From positions 1-64,000 of the forward strand of contig NZ_JAENRY010000030.1 of the NCBI RefSeq assembly GCF_016612545.1: a DNA stretch of 64,000 nucleotides, read 5' to 3'. The number at the start of each line of letters is the position of its first letter. Position 1 is the stretch's first letter. Made by a program: the position numbers and the translations under genes. The notes under the pieces were generated by a model. That model made no database searches. It was not told where the DNA came from and worked only from the letters and a program-made list of their open reading frames with translations. This DNA comes from Streptomyces sp. MBT65 (GTDB lineage: Bacteria > Actinomycetota > Actinomycetes > Streptomycetales > Streptomycetaceae). This document shows, piece after piece, positions 17,725 through 26,123 of this stretch.

Positions 17725-19064
17725 TGCCCCGCACCACCCAGATCCTGTGCGCGTCGACCCTGTACGGTGCCGCCACGCTGGCCGCCGCGCTGGACGCCGG
17801 GCTCCTCGGCGAGGCCGACCGCAGGCTGCTGCTGATCACCAACAACGCGGCGAACCCGGAGACCACCCCGTCGGTGGACTCGATGCCGGGCTTCGACCGA
17901 CTGCGCGGGCGCTTCGACGACGTGCTGTCGTGGAACGAGACCATCTCCCCCTTCCACCCGAGCGGTTGGAGCCCGCGGGGCGACGACGTCCCGATGTGGG
18001 AGCGCTACGTCCGGCTGCTGTGGCGGCTCGGCGACGACGAGATCCGGCTCGCGGTGGAGTCCGTCCAGGTCAATCCGTCGCTCGCGCTGTGCCAGCTGTT
18101 CACCGGCGCCCCGGTCGACGTCTACGCGGACGGCCTCATAAGTTATGGCCCCACGCGCGACAAGATCGACCCGCTGATCGGCACCCGCATCGAGCGGCTG
18201 CTGCACCTCGATCTCGTCCCGGGCCTCACCCCGCTGCTGCTCACCGAGTTCGGCGTCCCGCCGGAGCTGGTGCCGACGGAGGCCTTCCTCAAGGTACTTG
18301 GCGAACTCGCCGAGTCCGAGGAGGAGTTGCCGACCGTGACGGGTCAACCGGCCCTGCTGCTCGGCCAGTACCTCGCCGCGCTCGGCATCCTCACCGACCA
18401 GCAGGAGGAGGAGCTGCATCTGCGCATGGTGCGCGGCGCCGTGGCCCTCGGCCACCGCACGCTGGTGTTCAAGCCGCACCCGGTCGCGCCCTCCCGCTGG
18501 TCGCAACTCCTGGAGGACGAGGCGAAGAAGCTGGGGGCCCGACTCACCCTGCTGGACCGGCCGGTGCTCGCCGAGGTCGCCTTCCAGCAGCTGCGCCCCG
18601 CCCTGGTCGTCGGCTGCTTCTCCACCGCTCTGTTCACCGCCGCAGGACTGTACGACCTGCCGGTCGCCCGCGTCGGCACGGACACCGTGCTGGCCCGCCT
18701 CGCGCCGTACCAGAACAGCAACCGGGTGCCGCTGACCATCGTGGACGCCGTACTGCCCGACCTCGGCGACAAGAAGGCGGTGACGGACTGGCGGATGCCG
18801 TCACCGGAGCGGGTGGAGGAACTCTCCGGGCTGCTCAAGGCGGTCGGCTTCGCGATGCAGCCCAAGATCTATCCGCGGCTGCGCGAGGACGCCGAGCGCT
18901 ATCTCTCCACCCACCTCAACCCGCACACCTGGCGCTACTTCAAACGCCGGCGCCTGACCGCGCTGGCACTGCCCGGCGCCGTACCGGCACAACTCTCCTT
19001 CATTCCGCGCAATCAGACCGTGCGGCGCATCGCGCGCCGAGCCCGGGCGTTGTCCGGCCGTTAG
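17724..19064 (+). CDS. Polysialyltransferase-like glycosyltransferase (cassette A)
   Basis: 446-aa GT-B protein resembling the alpha-2,8-polysialyltransferase family (PF07388 as recalled). Start TTQILCASTLYGAATLAAAL, then SWNETISPFHPSGWSPRG, VYADGLISYGPTRDKI, TLVFKPHPVAPSRW (donor-site KPHP), and VVGCFSTALFTAA. Similar along its whole length to 20455-21816. Cytosolic with a basic C-terminal tail (RRIARRARALSGR) that may contact the membrane. Translationally coupled to the GT2 gene. It would use the CMP-nonulosonate made by 12939-15193; the linkage is unknown. Confidence 0.82.
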   Translation: MPRTTQILCASTLYGAATLAAALDAGLLGEADRRLLLITNNAANPETTPSVDSMPGFDRLRGRFDDVLSWNETISPFHPSGWSPRGDDVPMWERYVRLLWRLGDDEIRLAVESVQVNPSLALCQLFTGAPVDVYADGLISYGPTRDKIDPLIGTRIERLLHLDLVPGLTPLLLTEFGVPPELVPTEAFLKVLGELAESEEELPTVTGQPALLLGQYLAALGILTDQQEEELHLRMVRGAVALGHRTLVFKPHPVAPSRWSQLLEDEAKKLGARLTLLDRPVLAEVAFQQLRPALVVGCFSTALFTAAGLYDLPVARVGTDTVLARLAPYQNSNRVPLTIVDAVLPDLGDKKAVTDWRMPSPERVEELSGLLKAVGFAMQPKIYPRLREDAERYLSTHLNPHTWRYFKRRRLTALALPGAVPAQLSFIPRNQTVRRIARRARALSGR

Positions 19065-19207
19065 CGTCCATTCAATTTGTTCATCCGGGCGACATGTAGG
19101 AGACCCCTGTGTGTCGCCGCTGAATTGCCTTTCATCCGTCGAACGTTCGTAGCGTCACATCGTTCCGCTACGGAACAGCCATTCGACGTCGGCGAGAAAG
19201 GCCCAGG

Positions 19208-20383
19208 ATGAACGCGGTTGACCAGGCCCTGGCACCCACCCTGCGGGGCCAGGACCCTGGGCAGGACCCGGAGCAGCCACCCGTCGCCCCGCCCCGCCCG
19301 CCCCGGGAGAACCGGCTGCGCGCCCTGGACGGACTGCGGCTGCTGGCCGCCCTGATGGTGTGCCTCTACCACTTCACCGGCAAGAACGGTGAGGTCGCGT
19401 CCTCCTGGCACCAGTCCCCCGGGCAGATGTTCCCGACCCTGTCCCAGGCGGGGACCTACGGCTCGCTCGGCGTGCAGTTCTTCTTCCTCATCAGCGGCTT
19501 CGTGATCTGCATGAGCAGCTGGGGCAAGTCGATGGGCGAGTTCTTCCGCTCCCGCATCGCCCGCCTCTACCCGGCGTACTGGGTGGCCCTGATCCTGGTC
19601 GGCACCGCGTCGGTCCTGATGCCGGTGGTCGTCAAGCCGCTGCGCTCGGACGAGTTCCTGGTCAACTTCACGATGCTCCAGCAGCCGATGGGCGTGCCCC
19701 GGGTCATCGGCGTGGACTGGACGCTCTGGGTGGAGATGCGGTTCTACCTGTTCTTCGCGCTGTTCGTGATCTGGAAGGGCGTCACCTACCGCCGGGTGGT
19801 GACCTTCTGCATCCTGTGGACGATGGCCGGCTGCTTCGCGCGGGTCGCCGACAACCCGCTGACGACCGAGCTGGTGATGCGCGACCACGCGCCGTACTTC
19901 ATCGGCGGCCTCGCCTTCTACCTGATCTACCGCTACGGCAGTGACCTGTTGCTGTGGGGCATCGTGGGGATGTCCTTCCTGCTGGGTCAGCGCTACTCGG
20001 TGACGGCGCTGTGGCACCCGGGCATGACCGGCGACTTCCACCGCAACCCGCACGTGATCCAGGCGATCGTCTTCGTCGCCTTCGCGGCCGTCGCGGCGGT
20101 GGCCCTGGGCTGGACGAGCTGGGCGAACTGGAGCTGGCTGACGCTCGCGGGCGCGCTGACGTACCCGTTCTATCTGATCCACGAGCACCTGGGCTGGTTC
20201 GCGATCCGCGTCCTGCACCGGGGCTTCGGACTCGGCCCGTACGAGACGCTCGCGCTGACCGTGCCGGGGCTGCTGTGCCTGGCGTATCTGATGCACCGCT
20301 TCGTAGAGAAACCGTTCGGGCCACGGCTGAAGCGGACGATGACGCTCCAGTCGAAGCAGTTGGCGGCGAAGCTCGGCAAGTGA
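19208..20383 (+). CDS. OafA/Acyltransferase-3 family membrane O-acyltransferase
   Basis: 391-aa multispanning membrane protein with about ten hydrophobic segments. Family hallmarks: NRLRALDGLRLLAALMVCLYH near 37-57 with the conserved His, then FFLISGFVICMS, RIARLYPAYWVAL near 120-132, and late FVEKPFG. It likely O-acetylates or otherwise acylates the surface glycopolymer made by the neighbouring transferases. The ATG has an AAGG upstream. It lies between the two inverted GT2/polysialyltransferase cassettes and ends at a bidirectional terminator. Confidence 0.9.
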   Translation: MNAVDQALAPTLRGQDPGQDPEQPPVAPPRPPRENRLRALDGLRLLAALMVCLYHFTGKNGEVASSWHQSPGQMFPTLSQAGTYGSLGVQFFFLISGFVICMSSWGKSMGEFFRSRIARLYPAYWVALILVGTASVLMPVVVKPLRSDEFLVNFTMLQQPMGVPRVIGVDWTLWVEMRFYLFFALFVIWKGVTYRRVVTFCILWTMAGCFARVADNPLTTELVMRDHAPYFIGGLAFYLIYRYGSDLLLWGIVGMSFLLGQRYSVTALWHPGMTGDFHRNPHVIQAIVFVAFAAVAAVALGWTSWANWSWLTLAGALTYPFYLIHEHLGWFAIRVLHRGFGLGPYETLALTVPGLLCLAYLMHRFVEKPFGPRLKRTMTLQSKQLAAKLGK

Positions 20384-20413
20384 CACCGGAGGCGACCCGC
20401 CTCTGAAACGCCT

Positions 20414-20446
20414 CAGGTGCCCCCCGACATGGCCGGGGGGCACCTG
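20414..20446. terminator. Bidirectional terminator between convergent acyltransferase and polysialyltransferase genes
   Basis: Perfect 13-bp stem (20414-20426 with 20434-20446) and a 7-nt loop lie 30 bp after one stop and 8 bp after the other. Usable from both strands. Confidence 0.85.
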
Positions 20447-20454
20447 TTGTCCGT

Positions 20455-21816
20455 TCAGGCCTGCGCCGCCCGGATACGGCGCACCACGCGCCGTACGGTC
20501 GGGTTCCGGCGCAGGGACTCCGCGCGGACCGGGCTGCCGCCGGGCAGGCGGAGGCTGGTCAGGCGGCGCTTCTTGAAGTACTGCGGGTACTCGTCGAGGT
20601 GGACGGTCAGCCAGGCGGTGACCTCGTCGCGCATCCCGTGGTACTTGAGGGCCTGCATGCAGTAGCCGACGGCCCGCACCAGCGGCGCCAACTCCTCGGC
20701 CAGACGCCCCAGTTCGAGCGGCTGCCCGACCTTGTCCTTCTCCGCGTCCGGCAGGATCGCGTCGATGACGGTGAGCGGGATGCGGTTGCTGTTCTCGTAC
20801 GGCGTGATGCGTTCGAGGAGCAGTCCGGTGCCGACGCGGGCGACGGGGATGTCGTAGAACGCGGCGGCCGTCATCAGCGCGGTGGAGAAGCAGCCGATGA
20901 CCAACTGCGGGCGGAGATGGGCGAAGACGGTCTCGGCGAGGACCGGCTCGCGCAACACCGTGAGGCGGACGCCGAGTTGGTCGGCGGCCTGCTCAAGTGA
21001 CGTGCTGTAGACGGCGGGTGCGCTGGGGTGGGGCTTGAACAGGATGTCCTGGTGGCCCGCCTTGGCCGCCGCGCGCAGCATCCGGACGTGGAGCTGCTCC
21101 TCCTCGTCCTGGGTGATCAGGTCGATGGCGGAGAGGTACTGGCCGAGCATCACGGCCGTCGGCCGGTTCTCGCTCGGCAGCAGGCCGGCGAGGATCGAGG
21201 CGCCGTCCTCGCCGATCTGGGCGAGGACCTCGACGATCGCCTCGTTCGGGATGGGCTGCGGCTCGACCCCGTACTCGGACAGCAGCATCGGGCGCAGGCC
21301 GGGTATCAGGTCGAGGTGCAGCACCCGGGCTATCCGGCTGTTGAGGTTGTGCGGGATGCGGTTGCGGGTGGGGCCGTAGCTCATCAGGCCGTCCGCGTAC
21401 ACATGCACCTTGCTGTCGGCGAAGATGTCGGCGACCCCGCGGGAGGGGTTGGCCTGGATGGACTCGCAGGCGATCTCCACCTCCTCGTCACCGAGGTTCC
21501 AGGCGAGCCGTACGGCCTTCTCCCACAGGGAGGTGTCCTGGGCGCGCGGGGACCAGCCAGCCGGGTGGAACGGCGAGATGAACTCGTTCCACGAGCGGAC
21601 CTCGTCGAACTCGGGGCGCAGCTTCTCGAAGCCGGGCATCCGGTCCAGCGGGGTGCCGACCTCGGGCACGGCGGCCGTGTTGCTGACCACGAGGATGCGG
21701 CGGTGGGCCGTACGCGGGCCGAAGAAACCGGCGCGGATCGCGGCGGTGACGGTCGCGGCGGCGTACTGCGTGGCCGAGAAGAAGATCTGTGTCGTGCCGC
21801 TCTTCGTGCCGCTCAT
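20455..21816 (-). CDS. Polysialyltransferase-like glycosyltransferase (cassette B)
   Basis: 453-aa paralogue of 17724-19064. The same blocks appear: TTQIFFSATQYAAATVTAAI, SWNEFISPFHPAGWSPR, VYADGLMSYGPTRNRI, DILFKPHPSAPAVY and VIGCFSTALMTAAAFYD. Basic C terminus. The ATG overlaps the stop of the GT2 gene (ATGA), so the order GT2 then polysialyltransferase-like is as in cassette A but on the opposite strand. The divergence of the two copies suggests different linkages or acceptor positions in one polymer, which is inference. Confidence 0.82.
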   Translation of the reverse strand: MSGTKSGTTQIFFSATQYAAATVTAAIRAGFFGPRTAHRRILVVSNTAAVPEVGTPLDRMPGFEKLRPEFDEVRSWNEFISPFHPAGWSPRAQDTSLWEKAVRLAWNLGDEEVEIACESIQANPSRGVADIFADSKVHVYADGLMSYGPTRNRIPHNLNSRIARVLHLDLIPGLRPMLLSEYGVEPQPIPNEAIVEVLAQIGEDGASILAGLLPSENRPTAVMLGQYLSAIDLITQDEEEQLHVRMLRAAAKAGHQDILFKPHPSAPAVYSTSLEQAADQLGVRLTVLREPVLAETVFAHLRPQLVIGCFSTALMTAAAFYDIPVARVGTGLLLERITPYENSNRIPLTVIDAILPDAEKDKVGQPLELGRLAEELAPLVRAVGYCMQALKYHGMRDEVTAWLTVHLDEYPQYFKKRRLTSLRLPGGSPVRAESLRRNPTVRRVVRRIRAAQA

Positions 21817-22799
21817 GCCGCGACTCCCTTCATGCCACCGCGGATGCGCCGCAGGGTGTGCACGCGTTCCTCGCCCATGCCGACGAGTGCTTCGTTGAGT
21901 TCGGTCTCCGTCATCCGGCCGAGCGCCTCGGCGGCCATCTGCCGCAGCTTGGCGTGCACGTTGCGCTCGAAGCGGCCCCGGTCCAGGAGCTGGTGGGCGA
22001 TGACGACGCAGTAGTTGCGCAGCGCCTTCTTGCGCAGCTTCGCGGCCTCGGGGTCGTCGGCGAGCTCGGCGAGGACCAGGTCGAAGGAGCGGAAGAAGTC
22101 GAGCTGGCGGACGTCGCCGATCTGGGTCAGCGAACCGGCCAGGCCGCGGCGGTAGAAGACCCCGCGCAGGCTGGCGGCGACGTACGAGTCCGCCTTGCGG
22201 TGCAGTTCCCAGATCCAGGGGCGGTCCTCGGCGGTGCGCAGTCCGTCGTGGAAGCGCAGCAGGCCGCGGTCCAGGAGGCGGCGGTGGTAGATGCCGGCCC
22301 AGGCGTACGGGTAGTCGACCATGGTCGTGTCGTCGACGGGCAGGATCGAGCTGCGCGGGTCGAGGGGGGTGTGCCGGCGGCCTTCCGGCGAGCGCTGGAT
22401 GGCCCTCTCCACACCGGTGACGGTGACATGGTCCGTGCGCACGAAGTCGACGTCGAAGCGCTCGATGACGTCCACGAGATCGGCGAGATAGCCCGGCGCG
22501 AGCCAGTCGTCGCCGTCGAGGAACGTGAGGTAGCGGCCTTCGGCCTCGTCGATCCCGGTGTTGCGGGCGGTGGCCAGACCGCCGTTCTTCTCGTGCCGGA
22601 TCACCCTGCTGTTCGGGAGCCGCTTCGTCAGCTCCAGGAGAGCCTCATAGGTCATGTCCTTGGTCGAGCGGTCCTCGACGAACAGGAACTCGAACTCGTC
22701 ACTCGCGTTGTTGACGAGACTCGTCACCGTTTCCGGGACATAGGCCTCGATGTTGTAGCAAGGGACGATCACGGACAGTGTCGGGGGGCGGTTGGTCAC
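21813..22799 (-). CDS. GT2-family glycosyltransferase (cassette B)
   Basis: 328-aa GT-A transferase paralogous to 16744-17724: TLSVIVPCYNIEAYVPETV, FLFVEDRSTKDMTYEAL, KNGGLATARNTGIDEAEG, FLDGDDWLAPGYL, and late AWAGIYHRRLLDRGLLRF. It carries FVEDRST where most GT2 enzymes have VDDGS/VDDCS, a small change in the nucleotide-binding loop. The GTG start at 22799 fits the N-terminal beta strand. It is coupled to the polysialyltransferase-like gene. The plus-strand AraC gene diverges upstream. Confidence 0.9.
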   Translation of the reverse strand: MTNRPPTLSVIVPCYNIEAYVPETVTSLVNNASDEFEFLFVEDRSTKDMTYEALLELTKRLPNSRVIRHEKNGGLATARNTGIDEAEGRYLTFLDGDDWLAPGYLADLVDVIERFDVDFVRTDHVTVTGVERAIQRSPEGRRHTPLDPRSSILPVDDTTMVDYPYAWAGIYHRRLLDRGLLRFHDGLRTAEDRPWIWELHRKADSYVAASLRGVFYRRGLAGSLTQIGDVRQLDFFRSFDLVLAELADDPEAAKLRKKALRNYCVVIAHQLLDRGRFERNVHAKLRQMAAEALGRMTETELNEALVGMGEERVHTLRRIRGGMKGVAA

Positions 22800-23000
22800 G
22801 CGTACACCTGGGCTCTCTCCGGGGCGGATTCTTGTGACCGTAGGAGATGTTCGAGCCCGGATATCAACCCTGCCGGGGCCAACAGGTGAACGCGAAGTTA
22901 CGGGCCGCCCTCCATTTACAAATAGCCACTCCAGCACACATCCCGAACCCCCACTCGGCGATCCAACAATCGAATGGGTGGACGATCGATCGGGGATCAC

Positions 23001-23933
23001 GTGATCGGTACGGCGTTCAGGACAGCGTTCCGCGGCGAGGACCTACCACCGCCCGCCCGACTGCCGACCCGAGCGACCAGCGGGACCGGTACGGACTTCC
23101 GGGCCCTGGCCCGCGTCCGGCGCCTCGGCCCGCTGCATCTTCTGGAACTGACCTGCTCGCCGTCCGTCCTGAGCCGCACGAACCCGCTGATCCGCCGCTC
23201 CGACCCCGGCCTGTGCTCGGTGGTGTTCCCCCTGCACGGCAGCCTCACGGTGTCCCAGGCGGGCCGCGTGGCCGTTCTGCGCGGGCGCGGCCTCACCTTC
23301 TACGACAGTTCGCGGCCGCTCCGGCTGCGGATCACCGGCCCGGGACCGGCCACCCTGCTGCGGGCGGACGTACTCCGGTCCCTGCTGCCGCTCCCGGCCC
23401 GCCGGATCGACCGGCTCGCGGGAGTCCTGTTACCCGGCCGGACGGGGCTGGGCGCGCTGCTCACCCACTTCCTGACCGACCTGGCCGCCGACCCCCGCGC
23501 CTACCCGGCCGCCGACGAGACCCTGCTGGGCGCGGTCGCCCTCGACCTGCTGGCGGCGACCCTCACCCACCACCTCGACACCACCCCCGCACCACCACCC
23601 GGCCCCGGCCTCCTCCCGCGCATCGAGTCCTACGTCCGGACGCACCTGGCCGATCCCGACCTGACCCCGCGCACGGTGGCCGCCGCCCACCACATCTCCG
23701 TCAGCTATCTGCACCGCCTCTTCCGCTCCCGCGGCACCACGGTCACCGCGCTCATCCGCCACGGGCGCCTGGAACGGGCCCGCCACGACCTCGCCGACCG
23801 GCGCCTGCGCGAACTGCCGGTGCACCGCATCGCCGCCCGCTGGGGCTTCCGCGACCACTCCGCCTTCACCCGGGCGTTCCGGACGGCCTACGGCGTTCCG
23901 CCCCGGGAGTTCCGCCGCACCCGCGCCCAATGA
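23001..23933 (+). CDS. AraC-family regulator with a TTA codon (first of tandem pair)
   Basis: About 310 aa. The N-terminal half resembles the AraC_binding_2 ligand domain (LCSVVFPLHGSLTVSQAGR). The C-terminal 100 residues hold two HTH motifs (TPRTVAAAHHISVSYLHRLF and HRIAARWGFRDHSAFTRAF). Cytosolic DNA-binding regulator. One rare TTA codon (23430-23432, codon 144) makes it a candidate for control by the bldA leucyl-tRNA. Start: GTG at 23001 (used) or ATG at 22974. Divergent from the wall-polymer genes and 21 bp ahead of a second AraC gene. Confidence 0.86.
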   Translation: MIGTAFRTAFRGEDLPPPARLPTRATSGTGTDFRALARVRRLGPLHLLELTCSPSVLSRTNPLIRRSDPGLCSVVFPLHGSLTVSQAGRVAVLRGRGLTFYDSSRPLRLRITGPGPATLLRADVLRSLLPLPARRIDRLAGVLLPGRTGLGALLTHFLTDLAADPRAYPAADETLLGAVALDLLAATLTHHLDTTPAPPPGPGLLPRIESYVRTHLADPDLTPRTVAAAHHISVSYLHRLFRSRGTTVTALIRHGRLERARHDLADRRLRELPVHRIAARWGFRDHSAFTRAFRTAYGVPPREFRRTRAQ

Positions 23934-23954
23934 CCGCACATCCAGGGGGAGTTC

Positions 23955-24809
23955 ATGAGCAGACGGTTCGTCAGACTCGGTGCGGTGCCGGTGTGGTCGG
24001 CGTCCTTCCCACCGCTGGAGTTACGGCCGGCTCCCCGGACCGGCCGGCACCACCGCCTCGTGCTCCTCCTGGAGGGAGAGGCGACGATCACCTCCGGCCG
24101 ACGCCAAGTCCCCCTGCACACGGGCGACTTCTACTACGACGACGGCTCCCGCCCGCACGAGATCCGGACCGGTCCGATCAGGGCCGCAGGGACCGCCGTA
24201 CCGGAGGCGCTGTTGCCGTTGCCCCGGGATGATGCCGCCCGGGTGACCGGGCACCGCATCCCGGGCGGGGACTGCGCTGGTCCCCCGCTCGCCCGGTTCC
24301 TCACCCAGGTCACCAGGAACACCGGTGTCTACCGGCCCGCCGACGGACCCCGGCTGGGCACGGTCCTCGGCAGCCTGGTCGCGGCCCTGCTGGCCCGCGC
24401 CGCCGAGCCGGACGCCGTGCCGCCCGCGCGGACACCGCTGACCGCGCGCATTACGGCGTACATCCAACAGCACCTGGGCGAAAGGGAGTTGACCCCACAC
24501 CGGATCGCCGCCACGCACGGCATCTCGCTCAGCTATCTGCACCGGCTCTTCGAGGCCGAGAGCGAGACCGTCGCCGCGTTCATCCGCCGCAGGCGCCTGG
24601 AGCGCGCCCGCTTCGACCTCGCGGACCCGGCCCAGGCCGGCACCCCCGTGCACACCATCTCGGCCCGCTGGGGCTTCGCCCGCGCCACCGACTTCGCCCG
24701 CGCCTTCCGCGCCGCGTACGGCCTCACGCCGGGCGACTTCCGACGCCGGTCATACGGCCCCTACGGCCCGTACGGCTCCTACGGCTCCTGTGGACGCATT
24801 GCCACATGA
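23955..24809 (+). CDS. AraC-family regulator with a TTA codon (second of tandem pair)
   Basis: 284 aa: an N-terminal cupin-like sensor (RLVLLLEGEATITSGRRQ, LHTGDFYYDDGSRPH) and a C-terminal AraC domain (RIAATHGISLSYLHRLFEAE, ISARWGFARATDFARAF). The tail repeats YGPYGPYGSYGS. ATG with AGGGGGA 4 nt upstream. Codon 23 is TTA (24021-24023). The upstream AraC gene also has one; I saw no others in the window. Probably co-transcribed with 23001-23933. Targets are unknown; the lectin gene and the wall-polymer genes are the nearest candidates. Confidence 0.86.
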   Translation: MSRRFVRLGAVPVWSASFPPLELRPAPRTGRHHRLVLLLEGEATITSGRRQVPLHTGDFYYDDGSRPHEIRTGPIRAAGTAVPEALLPLPRDDAARVTGHRIPGGDCAGPPLARFLTQVTRNTGVYRPADGPRLGTVLGSLVAALLARAAEPDAVPPARTPLTARITAYIQQHLGERELTPHRIAATHGISLSYLHRLFEAESETVAAFIRRRRLERARFDLADPAQAGTPVHTISARWGFARATDFARAFRAAYGLTPGDFRRRSYGPYGPYGSYGSCGRIAT

Positions 24810-24903
24810 GTGTGCTCTGTGCGCCAACGTCCCAACTACCCCCGCCCGGCAGGCTGTTGATCAGGACGACCGCTCCACTTCCAACTCTCCGAAAGAGGTT
24901 GCG

Positions 24904-25392
24904 GTGAAGAAACTCCGTCTTGCCGCAGTCGGCGCCGTGGGCGCGCTCGCCGCAGGTGCCGGGCTGATATTCCCTGCCACCGCGCAGGCGGCGCCCACCT
25001 ATTGGCAGTTCCAGAACGCCCGCTTCGGTACCTGTCTGACGGGCGGGAACACCTCGAACGCGTTCGCCACGTCCTGCGTCGGCAGTGCCCGCCAGCAGTG
25101 GGACTGGATCGGCGACGGCCCCGACGGTTACAAGGAGCTCAGGAACCGCGAGACCGGCCTCTGCCTGATGACCGACAACCAGTCGTCCGTCAACGCCGTC
25201 TGGCAGAGCACGTGCAGCGCCTCCGCCGGCCAGTGGTGGTACTACAACGCCGCCACCCAGCGCCTCTTCAACAACATGGGTGGAGTCGACGAGGAGTTCC
25301 TGAGAACGAGCAACATCCAGGACGCCGTCTACTCCACCGACCTCGGCCAGGAGGCCTCCTCGTACTACACGTGGGCCGGCACCCACGACTGA
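24904..25392 (+). CDS. Secreted ricin-type beta-trefoil lectin domain protein
   Basis: 162-aa exported protein. A Sec signal peptide (KKLRLAAVGAVGALAAGAG, cleavage near TAQA-AP at residue 29) is followed by one small trefoil domain with QxW-type repeats (ARQQWDWIGDG, SAGQWWYYN) and four Cys residues. No catalytic domain is attached. The GTG start follows AGAGG by 5 nt. It would bind sugars outside the cell, possibly its own wall polymer. The gap of 94 bp after the AraC pair probably holds its promoter. Confidence 0.8.
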   Translation: MKKLRLAAVGAVGALAAGAGLIFPATAQAAPTYWQFQNARFGTCLTGGNTSNAFATSCVGSARQQWDWIGDGPDGYKELRNRETGLCLMTDNQSSVNAVWQSTCSASAGQWWYYNAATQRLFNNMGGVDEEFLRTSNIQDAVYSTDLGQEASSYYTWAGTHD

Positions 25393-25399
25393 CCCACCC

Positions 25400-26050
25400 T
25401 CACCTGACCCCCGACCACACCTCCACCCCCGCCACGACCACGGCCAGCCCCTCCTCGAAGTGCTTGCCGTAGTCCTCGAAGATCTCCGCGCCCGCCGCTG
25501 CCGACAGACGGAAGTCGGCCAGCAGCCGGGCGCGTTCGTTCACGTCGTAACCCTCCCGGCGTTCGTCCGGGAGCAGTTGGACGCCCTGCTCCTCGCTGAC
25601 GAACCCGATCGTGTAGAGGTACGACGTCGAGGTCGCGCGGACCGCCTGGGCGAGGGTGAAGCCCGCCTCGGTGAACAGACGCAGGGTGCGTTCCATCTCC
25701 ACCGCGTGCAGCGTGCCCGTGAAGCGGGAGCCACTGAAGACCTTGGCGCCGTCGCGGTAGCCGAGCAGCGCGTCGCGCAGGGCGCGGTTGTGCTTGAGCA
25801 GGTGCTCCTGCCAGGTGTCCTCGGCGGAGAACTCCGAGCCGGCGACCATCCGCCGGTACATCTCCGTCGCCATCTCGTCGAGCAACGCCTGCTTGTCCTT
25901 GAAGTGCCAGTACAGCGCGGGCGCCTTGACGTCCAGCTCCTTGGCGATGGCGCGCAGGGACAGCCCGTCGAGGCCGACCTCGTTGAGCAGCTTCAGGGCC
26001 GTGTCCGCGACGCGCTTGCGGTCGAGGGGTGTGCGTCGTTCCGTACTCAC
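25400..26050 (-). CDS. TetR-family repressor (TetR_C type)
   Basis: 216-aa regulator. N-terminal HTH (RKRVADTALKLLNEVGLDG, LSLRAIAKELDVKAPALYWH, FKDKQALLDEM) is followed by an all-helical ligand domain like the TetR_C class. GTG start at 26050. It diverges from a FAD monooxygenase, and the 73-bp gap holds two copies of CTTAACnGCGTTAAG, so it very probably represses both itself and the monooxygenase. The arrangement is that of TetR/TetX-like inducible detoxification. Confidence 0.92.
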   Translation of the reverse strand: MSTERRTPLDRKRVADTALKLLNEVGLDGLSLRAIAKELDVKAPALYWHFKDKQALLDEMATEMYRRMVAGSEFSAEDTWQEHLLKHNRALRDALLGYRDGAKVFSGSRFTGTLHAVEMERTLRLFTEAGFTLAQAVRATSTSYLYTIGFVSEEQGVQLLPDERREGYDVNERARLLADFRLSAAAGAEIFEDYGKHFEEGLAVVVAGVEVWSGVR

Positions 26051-26059
26051 GCTTGACAG

Positions 26060-26074
26060 CTTAACAGCGTTAAG
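26060..26074. promoter_or_regulatory. TetR operator 1, CTTAACAGCGTTAAG
   Basis: 15-bp near-perfect palindrome (CTTAAC-n3-GTTAAG) 10 bp before the TetR start codon. Second copy 37 bp away centre to centre. Confidence 0.8.
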
Positions 26075-26096
26075 GGCACTCTGACGGACGTCGCAA

Positions 26097-26111
26097 CTTA
26101 ACGGCGTTAAG
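26097..26111. promoter_or_regulatory. TetR operator 2, CTTAACGGCGTTAAG
   Basis: Same palindrome as at 26060-26074 with one spacer base changed. It ends in the AAG that begins the AAGGAG ribosome site of the monooxygenase gene, so a bound repressor would block its transcription start region. Confidence 0.8.
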
Positions 26112-26123
26112 GAGATAGGGACC

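Noticed and set aside
19140..19149. Palindrome CGAACGTTCG upstream of the acyltransferase as an operator
   Set aside because: Ten bases of self-complementary sequence alone, with no second copy before a related gene; too weak to call.
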